From NCBI GenBank assembly GCA_016866215.1, contig VGNE01000004.1, positions 1 to 64,000 of the forward strand: 64,000 nt of DNA, read 5' to 3'. A program made the translations under genes and the position numbers. Positions 8,097-17,243 of this stretch are shown here, piece after piece (the stretch's first letter is position 1; each line of letters begins with the position of its first letter). Under the pieces are notes generated by a model. That model ran no database searches. It saw nothing but the letters and a program-made list of their open reading frames with translations, and was not told the origin of the DNA. Source of the stretch: Chloroflexota bacterium (GTDB lineage Bacteria; Chloroflexota; Anaerolineae; Anaerolineales; Villigracilaceae).

Positions 8097-8762
8097 ATGA
8101 AAAAAATCCGCATCCTCGTTGTCGAAGATCAAAATGTTGTCCGTGAAGGAATGGTAGCCATTCTCTCACTCCAAAAAGATATGGAAGTTGTAGGTGAAGC
8201 GGTTAATGGGATTGAAGCCGTACAGCTTGCCATCCGAACAAGACCAGATGTCATTCTTTTGGATATGGTCATGCCCCAACAGGATGGGCTCGCTACCATC
8301 CCAAAGCTAAAAGAAATCTCACCGAATTTTCGCATCCTCGTGCTTTCCAGTTTCGCTGAAAGCCACCGCGTTTACCAGGCGATCAAAACCGGCGCCCTGG
8401 GATATCTGCTAAAAGACACACCACGCGCAGAACTCTTACAAGCCATTCGTGAAGTCGCCAATGGACAGGCCTCCCTTCACCCATCCATCGCAATTAAAGT
8501 AATTCAGGATTTCGACCGCCCGGTGACAAGTCACACAATTAACTTCAATGAGCACCTCACTCGCCGCGAGTTGGAAACCCTGCGTTGGATCGCGCGCGGA
8601 TTGAGCAATCAGGAAATTGCCTGCACGCTGGTCGTCCACGAAAGGACGATTGCCAAATATGTCAGCAGTGTTCTCAATAAACTCCACCTCGCCAACCGCA
8701 CCCAGGCCGCCCTATACGCCATTCGAGAAGGATTAACAACGGTCATGGCACAGGCGCAATAA
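8097..8762 (+). CDS. NarL/FixJ-family response regulator (paralogue of 6723-7373)
   Basis: A 221-residue receiver plus LuxR-type helix-turn-helix protein. Phosphoacceptor D56 is in VILLDMVMP, the switch Lys in GYLLKDTP, and the DNA-binding helices in LTRRELETLRWIARGLSNQE and ERTIAKYVSSVLNKL. The ATG at 8097 aligns with its paralogue and has AGGT upstream; an ATG at 8073 would add eight residues with no ribosome site. It follows the MraZ-like gene closely. No dedicated kinase lies next to it, so it may share the kinase at 4583-6718 or be controlled without phosphorylation. Confidence 0.9.
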   Translation: MKKIRILVVEDQNVVREGMVAILSLQKDMEVVGEAVNGIEAVQLAIRTRPDVILLDMVMPQQDGLATIPKLKEISPNFRILVLSSFAESHRVYQAIKTGALGYLLKDTPRAELLQAIREVANGQASLHPSIAIKVIQDFDRPVTSHTINFNEHLTRRELETLRWIARGLSNQEIACTLVVHERTIAKYVSSVLNKLHLANRTQAALYAIREGLTTVMAQAQ

Positions 8763-8793
8763 TGACTCGCTATGGGTATTCCTGCCTGGGCAT

Positions 8794-8828
8794 AATTGAC
8801 CACCTCATCGCCCATCGCATGGTCAATT
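8794..8828. repeat. Inverted repeat between the second regulator and the ATPase gene
   Basis: Nine-base arms AATTGACCA (8794-8802) and TGGTCAATT (8820-8828) enclose 17 bases and are followed by CTTTT. It lies in the 151-base gap before the ATPase gene. It may be a weak terminator of the regulator transcript or an operator for the downstream genes. The sequence does not decide between these. Confidence 0.5.
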
Positions 8829-8913
8829 CTTTTCCACCAAAGAACCATTCTTCTTGGCTACTGGCTCAAGAACGGAAATTGTAAAATGATTTTAAGATTC
8901 GATTTGAGGGCTT

Positions 8914-10170
8914 ATGAAAAGTTTTGAATATCTTAATGCAAAAGATTTTGATAGAGCCTGGTTAAATTTTGAGTTGGACCTGCCCCTTAAACCTGGACCC
9001 AAAGGGCAGTCTAACCCCTTTTATATCAACCGCCCTGGAAATCCGATTAATGAGATGATTGATGCCCTGCTGGCTCCCTTTTACCGGCCTCCCAAGTTCT
9101 TTTTTTCGGGTCATCGTGGATGCGGAAAATCGACAGAGTTACTGCACCTGCTCAGCAACAACGAAATCCAAAAAAAATATTGGCCGATCAATTTCAGCAT
9201 CCGTGAAGAAACCGACATTATTGACCTCGATTTTCGCGATGTTCTGCTTGCAATTGGCAGCCGTCTATTTCGCGAATACCGTAAGCAAGGCGGGGATCTG
9301 CCCGAACAATTACTCAAGGAATTGAACGGTTGGAAGGGAAAAGTGGAAAAGCAAATTTCCACCATCCTGGATGGTCGAGTCTCTGAATACGAACTTGGCG
9401 CATCCATCGATGCGTTCTTTGTCAATGCGGGGCTCAAAATGAAGTTGGAGCCTGCCACGCGAGTGGAGTTGCGGCAGATCGTTGAAACGGACATCACAGG
9501 CTTGATCGCCATCATCAACCACATTGCCGTTGCGATATATAACCAGGAAAAACGCATCCCTTTGATCCTGATCGACGATATGGATAAACCGGATCTCGAT
9601 CGGGCGCGCGCTATTTTCCATGATCGCCGTGAGATCATGATGCAACCCAATTGCGCCATCGTTTACACTGTTTCAAGCGCGCTCTTTTACAGCAAGGAAT
9701 TTGACGCAATCCGTGGCCAGGCGCTCTTCCTTCCGAATATTAACCTGAGATCATCCGCTGATTCGGATCAACATTTAGTGGAAGGTTATCGAATTTTGGA
9801 AAAATTCATCAATGTCAGAATGGACCGTTCCATGATTCACCCATTGGCAATGGAACAGGCGATAACTTACAGCGGCGGTGTCTTCCGTGAACTGGCTCGC
9901 ATCGTACGTACATCCATCGGAAGGGCAAGACGACGAAAAGCGACCCAACTTGAAATAGAGGATGTAGAGTGGGCCGCCATGGAAATCCGAAACGAATACA
10001 GGCGAATTTTGGACAAGGAAGATTTGAAACTGCTGAAAAACGTGAAGGACAGCAAAAAGCTTGAATTTAGTGACCGACTTAGATCGCTCTTGCAAGTGCT
10101 AGCCCTGCTTGAATACAGCGATGAAGAAAACTGGTGCGATGTGCACCCGGTATTAAGGAAGATCGTATGA
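8914..10170 (+). CDS. P-loop (STAND/AAA-type) ATPase
   Basis: A 418-residue P-loop NTPase. Walker A is GHRGCGKST at 66-74 and Walker B is LILIDDMDK at about 217-225. A sensor-like strand, CAIVYTVSSALFYS, follows Walker B. The C-terminal part (from about 290) has a helical section with TYSGGVFRELARIVRTS, which resembles the lid and winged-helix region of ORC/Cdc6- and STAND-like ATPases. No nuclease or protease domain is attached. Its stop codon overlaps the ATG of the TPR gene (ATGA at 10167-10170), which indicates translational coupling and a stoichiometric partnership. It probably acts as the energy-dependent switch of this locus. The target is unknown. Confidence 0.8.
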   Translation: MKSFEYLNAKDFDRAWLNFELDLPLKPGPKGQSNPFYINRPGNPINEMIDALLAPFYRPPKFFFSGHRGCGKSTELLHLLSNNEIQKKYWPINFSIREETDIIDLDFRDVLLAIGSRLFREYRKQGGDLPEQLLKELNGWKGKVEKQISTILDGRVSEYELGASIDAFFVNAGLKMKLEPATRVELRQIVETDITGLIAIINHIAVAIYNQEKRIPLILIDDMDKPDLDRARAIFHDRREIMMQPNCAIVYTVSSALFYSKEFDAIRGQALFLPNINLRSSADSDQHLVEGYRILEKFINVRMDRSMIHPLAMEQAITYSGGVFRELARIVRTSIGRARRRKATQLEIEDVEWAAMEIRNEYRRILDKEDLKLLKNVKDSKKLEFSDRLRSLLQVLALLEYSDEENWCDVHPVLRKIV

Positions 10171-12806
10171 CTGTCCCGGACATCGTTCTGCATCCACAAC
10201 TCAATAAGTTTGAGGAGAGCATAGACATCGCGATTGAGGAACTTGAACTCGCCATCCGATGGGACCGCCCCTCTGCGCTTCTATTTGTGTATGACTCAGA
10301 ATCTGTCCGCGCCAAAGCTGAAAAGGCTCTTAAGAACTACCTGAACGAACATAGGCAAATGATCGTTCATCTTCAAGTGGACGAAATACAGGATTTCGAT
10401 CTGATCACGTTATTGAATGATTGTCCCCGGGCAACTAATCATGTCTTCTTTATCAGTGGTGTGACTACCAACAATAGGAATTTTTTTTCCAAAATCGGAC
10501 ACCACAAAGACATCCTAATAAAAAATAACATCCGCGTAGTATTTTGGATCAATCCAAAAACTTTATCAGAGTTGGCTATCGATGCGCCGGATTTCTGGGA
10601 ATACTGCCAGCGCGTCGTCGAATTTTTGGACATGCCTAATTCTGATCACCTCATTCAAAGTGTGCACGAGTCTGCCTGGCAAGGCCCCGTCGAAAATCCT
10701 GAACTTTTCGAAGAAACAGGCAATACCAAGGAAAACATCACCTCGCGTGAGGCTTTCTTAACAGAACAACTCGTAAATCAAGAATCAACCTCTAAAAGAG
10801 CCAATCTGATGCTCACGCTTGGAATTCTAAACTGGCGCAAAAGTAATTTTGAAAAGGCAAATGAATTTTTACAAATGGCAATCGAATCCGCAAAAAAGCT
10901 GGAGGATAAGCTGCTTGAAGCAGAGTGTTTTAATGCAATTGCCCTCGTAAAATTCAGCCTCGGTAAAAACGATGAAGCCATTGATTCATATAAACAAGCC
11001 ATTGCCATCGCTCCGGACAAAATTTTCATTTGGAACAACCTCGGCAACCTGTGCTTAAAGATCAAGCGAAATGACGAAGCCATGCTGGCTTTCCAAAAAG
11101 CATTACTGCACAATCCAAAGGATTCAATCGCATGGAATGGACTCGGTACGGTTTATTACCAAAACGGACAAATTGAAGATTCCATCAGCGCCTACCGTAA
11201 AGCCATCGAATACTCACCTTCCTTTGCAAGCCCATGGACAGGTCTAGGTGATGCCTACGCGAGTATTGGGCGTGAAATTGACGCCATCATCGGTTACCAA
11301 AATGCGATTGCGTTAAACGAAGACCTCTCGTCACCCTGGTTGGGCCTCGCAGCGATATATCGGAAACAAGGCCGCAATAAAGATGCTATTAACACATATC
11401 AGCGCGCCCTGTTGATCGAACCAAAAAATCATCGGGTCTGGAATGAGCTTGGTTTAATTTTCATGCAAGTCAATTCATTTGAAGAGGCCGAACGTGCATT
11501 CTCAAAAGCCGGCGAATTGGATCAAAATTTTGGCTGGGCAGCCAGCAACCTTGCTCTTGCCTACGCCAACCAGGGCAAATATCAGGAAGCCATCGAAGCG
11601 TGTCAGAGAAGCCTCAAAGCTTTCAAAGATAATACCGACAAGGCTATCGCACTCAATCGTCTCGCAAATTTATACCGAGCCGTCAACGATTACGACAAGG
11701 CCACGCATACATTCCAATTGGCAGATAGCCTCAATGGCTGTGCCGTCCCAGATCAACAGACGGTCGTCTCGGACTCCCGTATTCGTGAGCCTGTCCAATC
11801 ATCAGACTCGGCGCTGGATATTCGCATTCGCGGCGAGGCAGAGCAGGACTCGCAGAATGAAGCGGCGTTCTCTTTTGTAGAAATTAACCAACAAAAGCAG
11901 GAAAAGCCGGAATCATTTACAAGGAAACAAACAGAGGAGTTGACTATGAAAACACAAATAGCACGAAAACCGCTACGCGAATTTGATTCTGCTCCGGGTT
12001 TCTCAAAAAATCTCAACTCAATTGATTTATTAGGTAAAGAAGATGAGATCACGGTAACAAAAAACCCCGAAGTCTGGAATGAAAAAGGAAACATCCATTT
12101 CCAGAATGGGGACTATGACCGGGCCATTGCTGCCTACAACAAAGCCATCGAGCTTGATCGTTCGTTTGGCTGGCCCTATAGTAATTTAGCCCTCACCTAT
12201 CTTACCCAAGGCAAACTCGCCGAGGCTCTTCTGCTTTATCAAAAGAGCGCTACCTTACTGCTCAACCGGGAGGAAAAGGCTGCCTCCTGGAATAGTTTAG
12301 GCAATATCCATCGCCATCTGAACGACTACGAGAAGTCCCTCCAAGCATATCAAAAAGCGGACGAACTCGACCCGCAAAACGCAGGCAAGCGGGAAAAAGT
12401 GGATTTGGGGATCTCTGGTCCTAACTCACAGAACGCTCAAGTCTGGCTCGAGTTGGGCAACCTCTTTTTCAAATCCGCCTCCTATGTCGAAGCTATGAAC
12501 GCATACATCAATGCCATAAAAATCGATCCCTCTTCGGGTTGGGCGCAAAGCAACCTCGCCATGTCACTTGTTTACCAGGGAAAATACAAGGAGGCTGTGC
12601 CGGCTTACCTGAAGAGCATCGAGCTGTTCAGAGACGATAAGGATAAGGCCACATCCTGGAATCGCCTTGGGAATGTGTATCGAAAGTTGAATGACCAAAA
12701 CAGCGCCCAGAAAGCTTATCAAACTGCGGTTGTTTTATCCAAGGAAAAAACAAATTTGCTAACACGCACCCGATTCTCCCTGCTGGGAAACTGTTATACA
12801 AACTAA
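10167..12806 (+). CDS. Large TPR protein with N-terminal degenerate P-loop-like domain
   Basis: An 879-residue protein. Residues 1-155 match the stand-alone protein at 3872-4363 (FFISG, VVFWINP, APDFWEY blocks). Tetratricopeptide repeats begin near 215 and run to about 530. A low-complexity charged linker (about 530-620) precedes two more TPR blocks (about 635-740 and 755-860). Three roughly 100-residue blocks share one plan, with VWNELG-like, FGW..SNLAL-like and WNRLGN.YR-like signatures. The C-terminus ends TRTRFSLLGNCYTN, echoed at the end of the next gene. The ATG at 10167 overlaps the ATPase stop and has AAGGAAGA upstream; a GTG at 10134 is rejected for that reason. TPRs mediate protein contacts, so this is a scaffold candidate. 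Confidence 0.85.
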   Translation: MTVPDIVLHPQLNKFEESIDIAIEELELAIRWDRPSALLFVYDSESVRAKAEKALKNYLNEHRQMIVHLQVDEIQDFDLITLLNDCPRATNHVFFISGVTTNNRNFFSKIGHHKDILIKNNIRVVFWINPKTLSELAIDAPDFWEYCQRVVEFLDMPNSDHLIQSVHESAWQGPVENPELFEETGNTKENITSREAFLTEQLVNQESTSKRANLMLTLGILNWRKSNFEKANEFLQMAIESAKKLEDKLLEAECFNAIALVKFSLGKNDEAIDSYKQAIAIAPDKIFIWNNLGNLCLKIKRNDEAMLAFQKALLHNPKDSIAWNGLGTVYYQNGQIEDSISAYRKAIEYSPSFASPWTGLGDAYASIGREIDAIIGYQNAIALNEDLSSPWLGLAAIYRKQGRNKDAINTYQRALLIEPKNHRVWNELGLIFMQVNSFEEAERAFSKAGELDQNFGWAASNLALAYANQGKYQEAIEACQRSLKAFKDNTDKAIALNRLANLYRAVNDYDKATHTFQLADSLNGCAVPDQQTVVSDSRIREPVQSSDSALDIRIRGEAEQDSQNEAAFSFVEINQQKQEKPESFTRKQTEELTMKTQIARKPLREFDSAPGFSKNLNSIDLLGKEDEITVTKNPEVWNEKGNIHFQNGDYDRAIAAYNKAIELDRSFGWPYSNLALTYLTQGKLAEALLLYQKSATLLLNREEKAASWNSLGNIHRHLNDYEKSLQAYQKADELDPQNAGKREKVDLGISGPNSQNAQVWLELGNLFFKSASYVEAMNAYINAIKIDPSSGWAQSNLAMSLVYQGKYKEAVPAYLKSIELFRDDKDKATSWNRLGNVYRKLNDQNSAQKAYQTAVVLSKEKTNLLTRTRFSLLGNCYTN

Positions 12807-12835
12807 CCAGCATTTGTTTAATATTGGAGGTAAAA

Positions 12836-14548
12836 ATGTCTGACTATGAATTTTGGAATGATCTTGGCACTGTCTTTGACGCGATTCTAAATTACCAGAA
12901 AAAGAATGTTGAATTCAATAAACAATTCATCAACCCGTGGATTCGGCTGGGAAATATCTTCGATCGTCAGAATCAAAATAAAGAGGCTGTCAAAGCCTAT
13001 CAGCACGCTACAGAAATAGACCCCGACACCGCACAGAACTGGCTGGATTTGGGTGACGCTCAATTCAAGAATGATGCCTATCTTGAAGCAATCAGTTCGT
13101 ACGAAAAAGCGATCAGTTTGGACCCGAGCGCTGGCTGGCCGCTTGGCAACCTGGCCCTCACTCTGGTCACTCTGGGCAGGTTGGAAGAAGCCATTCCACT
13201 GTACACCGCAAGTATTGAATTGCTCCCTGAAGACAAGGATAAAGCAGTAATTTGGAATCGGCTTGGAAATGCATATCGTAAACTCGATCAATATGAGGAT
13301 GCATTCATCGCATTCCAAAAGGCCGATGAGCTGGATGCCAAGAACACAGGTTTCAGCGATGACTTGGATGAAAATGTAGATGAATACGAATACAAAGATG
13401 AAACTGGAGATGAGGACCCAGCCGGTGAATCTGTAAGTACTGCTAAAGGGATTCTTGAACAAATAGCCGCGGCACAACCGTTGGAAACGAAAAAGACGCC
13501 TGCTCAGGTTGCTGAAGCAGCTGTGCAAAAAGTACTGGCGGATGAAGTCAAAGTTGAGGCGGCTGCTATTCAAAACAATGTGGAAAGGAAAAAAGATTCC
13601 ATTACTGACAAGTCTTCATACATTCCGGCCTGGTTGATCATCAATGACAGCGGGCAATTAAGAGAAGAGATCGTCAGCGCAGGAAAGGCACACACGATCA
13701 GCGAAGACGAAGGCGCTGATGGCGGCCCGCTCAAGCAAGAGATTCAAATGCGCGCGGATCTGCCGGTTGCGTCTGATAAAAAAAATTCGGATGTAAGGCA
13801 GGAAGTCACATTTAGCGAATTGCCGGTGACGATGGATCATGTCGAAACATTCTCTGCCCCCGTCCGTGCCCAAATGAGCGAAGAAATTGCTGATGTACAA
13901 AAGCTTCAGAATGAAGCGTATTTGAATGCGGAAGAAATATTCGCTCGGGATGAATCAGACCCTTGGACAGGTGAAGATCAATCCATCCTTGACGATGAAG
14001 GAGATTCCAGCGAACTTGCCTACCAAGAATACTTAAAGGATGTGATTGAGCCTTCAACTATTTTGTCTGATCACACGTATGAGGTCCATGGTGATTTACC
14101 GCAAACCAAATTAAGCGCCAGCGGGGAAGTGCGTATTGCCATGGATACAACAAACGCACATGTGTGGAATGAATTGGGTAATGTCTACTTAAATTCCGGC
14201 GCATATGATGATGCAATTGCAGCCTTCAGCAAGGCCATTGAACTGGACCGGCACTTTGCCTGGCCGTATAGCAACCTTGCTTTGGCGTATGTGCAAAAAG
14301 ACCGTATCACGGAAGCGATTTTGTTCTATCAACGCGGGATAGAGTTGTTCACTTCGGACAAGGACAAAGCCGTGACTTGGAACCGCCTGGGAAACGTGTA
14401 TCGCCGAATGAATGATTATGATCATGCTATGGCAGCCTATCAAACTGCAGACGAACTTGACCCCGAAAACACTACACGGTCCCTTCGTTCAAGTTTCGGT
14501 TTGTTGGGAAATATGTTCGCTCAACAAAAACCTCCCGTCATTGCATAG
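12836..14548 (+). CDS. TPR protein with long acidic central linker
   Basis: A 570-residue protein with TPRs at both ends and a long acidic, low-complexity middle (about 180-430). The N-terminal block includes NWLDLGDAQFKNDAYLEAIS and WNRLGNAYRKLDQYEDA. The C-terminal block includes VWNELGNVYLNSGAYDDAIA and WNRLGNVYRRMNDYDHAM. These blocks copy the roughly 100-residue module of the preceding gene, and the tail SSFGLLGNMF matches its C-terminal motif. The ATG at 12836 is preceded by GGAGGT at 12827-12831, so an in-frame TTG at 12824 is rejected. It starts 29 bases after the preceding TPR gene. No enzymatic motif is visible. Confidence 0.85.
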   Translation: MSDYEFWNDLGTVFDAILNYQKKNVEFNKQFINPWIRLGNIFDRQNQNKEAVKAYQHATEIDPDTAQNWLDLGDAQFKNDAYLEAISSYEKAISLDPSAGWPLGNLALTLVTLGRLEEAIPLYTASIELLPEDKDKAVIWNRLGNAYRKLDQYEDAFIAFQKADELDAKNTGFSDDLDENVDEYEYKDETGDEDPAGESVSTAKGILEQIAAAQPLETKKTPAQVAEAAVQKVLADEVKVEAAAIQNNVERKKDSITDKSSYIPAWLIINDSGQLREEIVSAGKAHTISEDEGADGGPLKQEIQMRADLPVASDKKNSDVRQEVTFSELPVTMDHVETFSAPVRAQMSEEIADVQKLQNEAYLNAEEIFARDESDPWTGEDQSILDDEGDSSELAYQEYLKDVIEPSTILSDHTYEVHGDLPQTKLSASGEVRIAMDTTNAHVWNELGNVYLNSGAYDDAIAAFSKAIELDRHFAWPYSNLALAYVQKDRITEAILFYQRGIELFTSDKDKAVTWNRLGNVYRRMNDYDHAMAAYQTADELDPENTTRSLRSSFGLLGNMFAQQKPPVIA

Positions 14549-14560
14549 GAGAGAGGAACC

Positions 14561-16075
14561 ATGAACAACCATGAGTTTTGGAACGAGCTTGGCAATTTAT
14601 ATTTCATGCAGGGAGCATACGAACCTGCGATCCATGCCTATTTACGCTCCATCGAATTGGAGATCAAGTTTGGCAGGTCATATAGCAACCTGGCCATGGC
14701 ATTTGTTCAAATTGGCAAATACAGTGAAGCCATTAAGTTATACCGCCGCAGCATTGCCTTATTGCCTGACGAAAAAGAGCAAGCCATCACCTGGAACAGA
14801 CTCGGAATCCTCTACCGCCAGGTAAAGGATTACAACAGCGCGCTGGAAGCATATCAGCAAGCTGACATTCTGGATCCACAGCAGGAAAGCGATCGTCTCT
14901 CCGAAACAGGGCGTGGAAGTAAAATGCCTCTGACCGTTTCCAAACCTGATATTGATATTGAATCACTCCTATCGGCGGATCAAGATTCGGACGATTCTGA
15001 AAAGATGGATCTTATTGAAATCAATGCAGAGTTGGAAATCGCAGAAGAGCAATCCAATAAATCCTGGTTTGACAGCAAGTTTTTACCATCCGATCCTGAA
15101 GAGCAACTCCTGGTGGAAACCCTTCACGAAACCATGGCAGGTATTCACAGCGAATGGAAACCAGCCACGACCGAAGAGACAGCAATTGTGGAAACATCCG
15201 TTCTGGTTAATTGGGACCTTGAAACCGTTGCTCAGGAAGACTTACCACTTATTATTCCCATTGATCTCGAGACAGTTTCGCAAAAAGATTTGGATGATGG
15301 AAATATGGAAACCAATCTCCTTGATGAAAAGGACGGCAGGCAACCCGCCACATTCGAGATTCAGAATGAATGTGAAATTGGGCATAATCAACCTAAATAC
15401 GAGCTTGCGCTCCTCACTGAACCCATTGGCGCCGCCCCATCATCCGAAACTGAATCCGAGTCAACCATAAGTTTACCGGTGTCAGATCCCGTAATCGAAC
15501 AGTCTGAAACAGACCTGAACTCGTTTGAGCTCGATATAGCAAAGCACAAGCAGGCTGCCCTAAGCAATCCCCGAAACTATGCGCTTTGGGAGGTGCTGGG
15601 TGATGCCTACAAATCCGCAGGCCAGTATAAAGATGCTCTTCTAGCTTACCAAAAGGCAATCTCGGTAAATCCCTATAAACCCTCCTCCTTCTACCGATTA
15701 GGGCTGGTCCATGCCATCGAACGAAATGACACAGAAGCGGTCATGGCTTTTCAAAAAGTCCTGGAATTGGTCCCGGATCACGCCCAGGCACATGCCTCAC
15801 TAGCGAGTCAATATTTAAGAATGGGAATGGAAGAACTGGCCCAATCTCATATTGAAAAGGCTTTGAACTCAAATTTGGAAGATGAAACTGATTATAACCG
15901 CGCCTGTCTCGAAGCAATCTGCGGAAACAATGAACGGGCTCTTGAATTACTTGAAATCGCTCTTCAAACCAAACAGGCTTATATTGATTGGGCTGGTAAG
16001 GATCCAGACCTGGATTCCCTGCGTACTGATCATCGTTTTCAAAATCTCCTCTCCGTCTATGCGACAAGCGCATGA
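14561..16075 (+). CDS. TPR protein, third of the set
   Basis: A 504-residue protein. The N-terminal module (about 1-105) has FWNELGNLYFMQGAYEPAIH and WNRLGILYRQVKDYNSALEA, the same three-repeat plan as the two preceding genes. A long acidic linker (about 110-325) follows, rich in Glu, Asp, Ser and Thr. A second TPR group (about 335-470) has YALWEVLGDAYKSAGQYKDA. The end (NRACLEAICGNNERALELLE, then DWAGKDPDLDSLRTDHRFQN) is a TPR terminus often seen in bacterial TPR proteins. A purine-rich AGGAGAGAGGAA precedes the ATG. It lies 12 bases after the previous gene. It is probably cytoplasmic because no signal peptide is seen. Confidence 0.85.
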   Translation: MNNHEFWNELGNLYFMQGAYEPAIHAYLRSIELEIKFGRSYSNLAMAFVQIGKYSEAIKLYRRSIALLPDEKEQAITWNRLGILYRQVKDYNSALEAYQQADILDPQQESDRLSETGRGSKMPLTVSKPDIDIESLLSADQDSDDSEKMDLIEINAELEIAEEQSNKSWFDSKFLPSDPEEQLLVETLHETMAGIHSEWKPATTEETAIVETSVLVNWDLETVAQEDLPLIIPIDLETVSQKDLDDGNMETNLLDEKDGRQPATFEIQNECEIGHNQPKYELALLTEPIGAAPSSETESESTISLPVSDPVIEQSETDLNSFELDIAKHKQAALSNPRNYALWEVLGDAYKSAGQYKDALLAYQKAISVNPYKPSSFYRLGLVHAIERNDTEAVMAFQKVLELVPDHAQAHASLASQYLRMGMEELAQSHIEKALNSNLEDETDYNRACLEAICGNNERALELLEIALQTKQAYIDWAGKDPDLDSLRTDHRFQNLLSVYATSA

Positions 16076-16115
16076 TTATCACTTCGGCATAATATAAAAA
16101 AACAGGAGTATTAAA

Positions 16116-16397
16116 ATGGCTAAAGTATGGGAATTATTGGATCAGGCATATTATTTTATTGGAAAAAGCTATTATGCGGATGCCCAAAATATTCTTGACC
16201 AGGTTTTGAGCACAGATCCACAAAATGTGGAAGCATGGGATGCATATATTAGCATTTGCACAACCCAAAGCGATCTCGAAGATTTACGAAATCATATTGA
16301 TAACGTCTGGCAGACACAAGTTCGCGACCAGGATTATCTTCAAGCAAAACAACGTTTTGTCCTTCAGCGGCTGGATCAGAAAATTCATAATTTATAA
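16116..16397 (+). CDS. Small TPR-like protein
   Basis: A 93-residue all-helical protein with one clear TPR-like pair: LLDQAYYFIGKSYYADAQNI, then VLSTDPQNVEAWDAYISICT. It resembles the first 85 residues of the next gene product (same order AHQLIKAKQYENAALVLDAV, DPKNVDAWKSYLQI), but lacks the charged and membrane parts. It sits between the large TPR genes and the membrane genes. ACAGGAG lies upstream of the ATG. It may be a minimal adaptor. The function is not recognisable. Confidence 0.7.
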   Translation: MAKVWELLDQAYYFIGKSYYADAQNILDQVLSTDPQNVEAWDAYISICTTQSDLEDLRNHIDNVWQTQVRDQDYLQAKQRFVLQRLDQKIHNL

Positions 16398-16430
16398 ATT
16401 CTAATTCAAGATCAACCTTGGAAGGTTATC

Positions 16431-17171
16431 ATGCCAGTTTCAACACACTTACTTGAAAGAGCCCATCAACTTATTAAAGCAAAGCAATATGAAAATGCCG
16501 CGCTTGTTCTTGACGCGGTTGTGAGAGTTGACCCTAAAAACGTGGATGCCTGGAAATCCTATTTGCAGATCCAAAGTGATGTCTGCGATCTAAACTGGCT
16601 CAAGGAGCGTATATTAAGAACAAATGAGTTATGCGATGCGGATAAAAAAAATATTCTTGATTATCAGAACTACCTTATTCGGCAATGGACTGAAAAAGAA
16701 GATGAGGATGCGGCAGAAAAAAACGAAAATACCCTCTCATATCCAGATGATGATCACGAACAACAGGAATTTGTAACTCTTGAGCTGGTGGATATTTTTG
16801 ATTATCCAGAACTAGTCGTTGAGAAAACCCGCAAAAGAAAACCGAGAAGAAGGTATACACCCCGGGTTTCTGCCGCCAGTGGCCATGCGATCCTATTGTT
16901 CGCCTTATTATTACTAGGCATCCGACTGCTTGCCTTGCAACATTTATTGGGATACGCTTTATTATTAATATTTGTATATGGTGGGGTACTCTGGCTGGAA
17001 AAATACAGCATCCGGCTGCCAGCGACTTTCATCAATGCCAACCGCACTTATGCTCTTGAACATACCAACAAATTAACCATAGTGGATAAGTCGCAAGGCA
17101 AAATAGAAGAGCAAGAACCAAATTATGAAGAGCTTGATAAAGTGAACATTGATTCGATACCTAGAATTTAA
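16431..17171 (+). CDS. TPR-like protein with C-terminal membrane anchor
   Basis: A 246-residue protein. Residues 1-85 are TPR-like and homologous to the preceding 93-residue protein. Residues 85-145 are acidic, then basic (TRKRKPRRRYTPR). Two hydrophobic helices follow at about 150-190 (ILLFALLLLGIRLLAL and GYALLLIFVYGGVLWL), then an acidic tail. The basic stretch before the helices predicts that the TPR part faces the cytoplasm. It would link the soluble TPR proteins to the membrane where the two SPFH-like proteins reside. This linking role is inferred from topology and gene order. Confidence 0.7.
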   Translation: MPVSTHLLERAHQLIKAKQYENAALVLDAVVRVDPKNVDAWKSYLQIQSDVCDLNWLKERILRTNELCDADKKNILDYQNYLIRQWTEKEDEDAAEKNENTLSYPDDDHEQQEFVTLELVDIFDYPELVVEKTRKRKPRRRYTPRVSAASGHAILLFALLLLGIRLLALQHLLGYALLLIFVYGGVLWLEKYSIRLPATFINANRTYALEHTNKLTIVDKSQGKIEEQEPNYEELDKVNIDSIPRI

Positions 17172-17243
17172 TTATTATAGTCATATCTTTTCCCTAAAAC
17201 TCCAATGGCGGTTTGCCTGATTCTGCTTTAGAATCATCCCCAA

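Noticed and set aside
12887-13573. Minus-strand open frame opposite the second TPR gene
   Set aside because: It is a by-product of the repeated codons of the TPR frame; composition is atypical of a protein and there is no start context.
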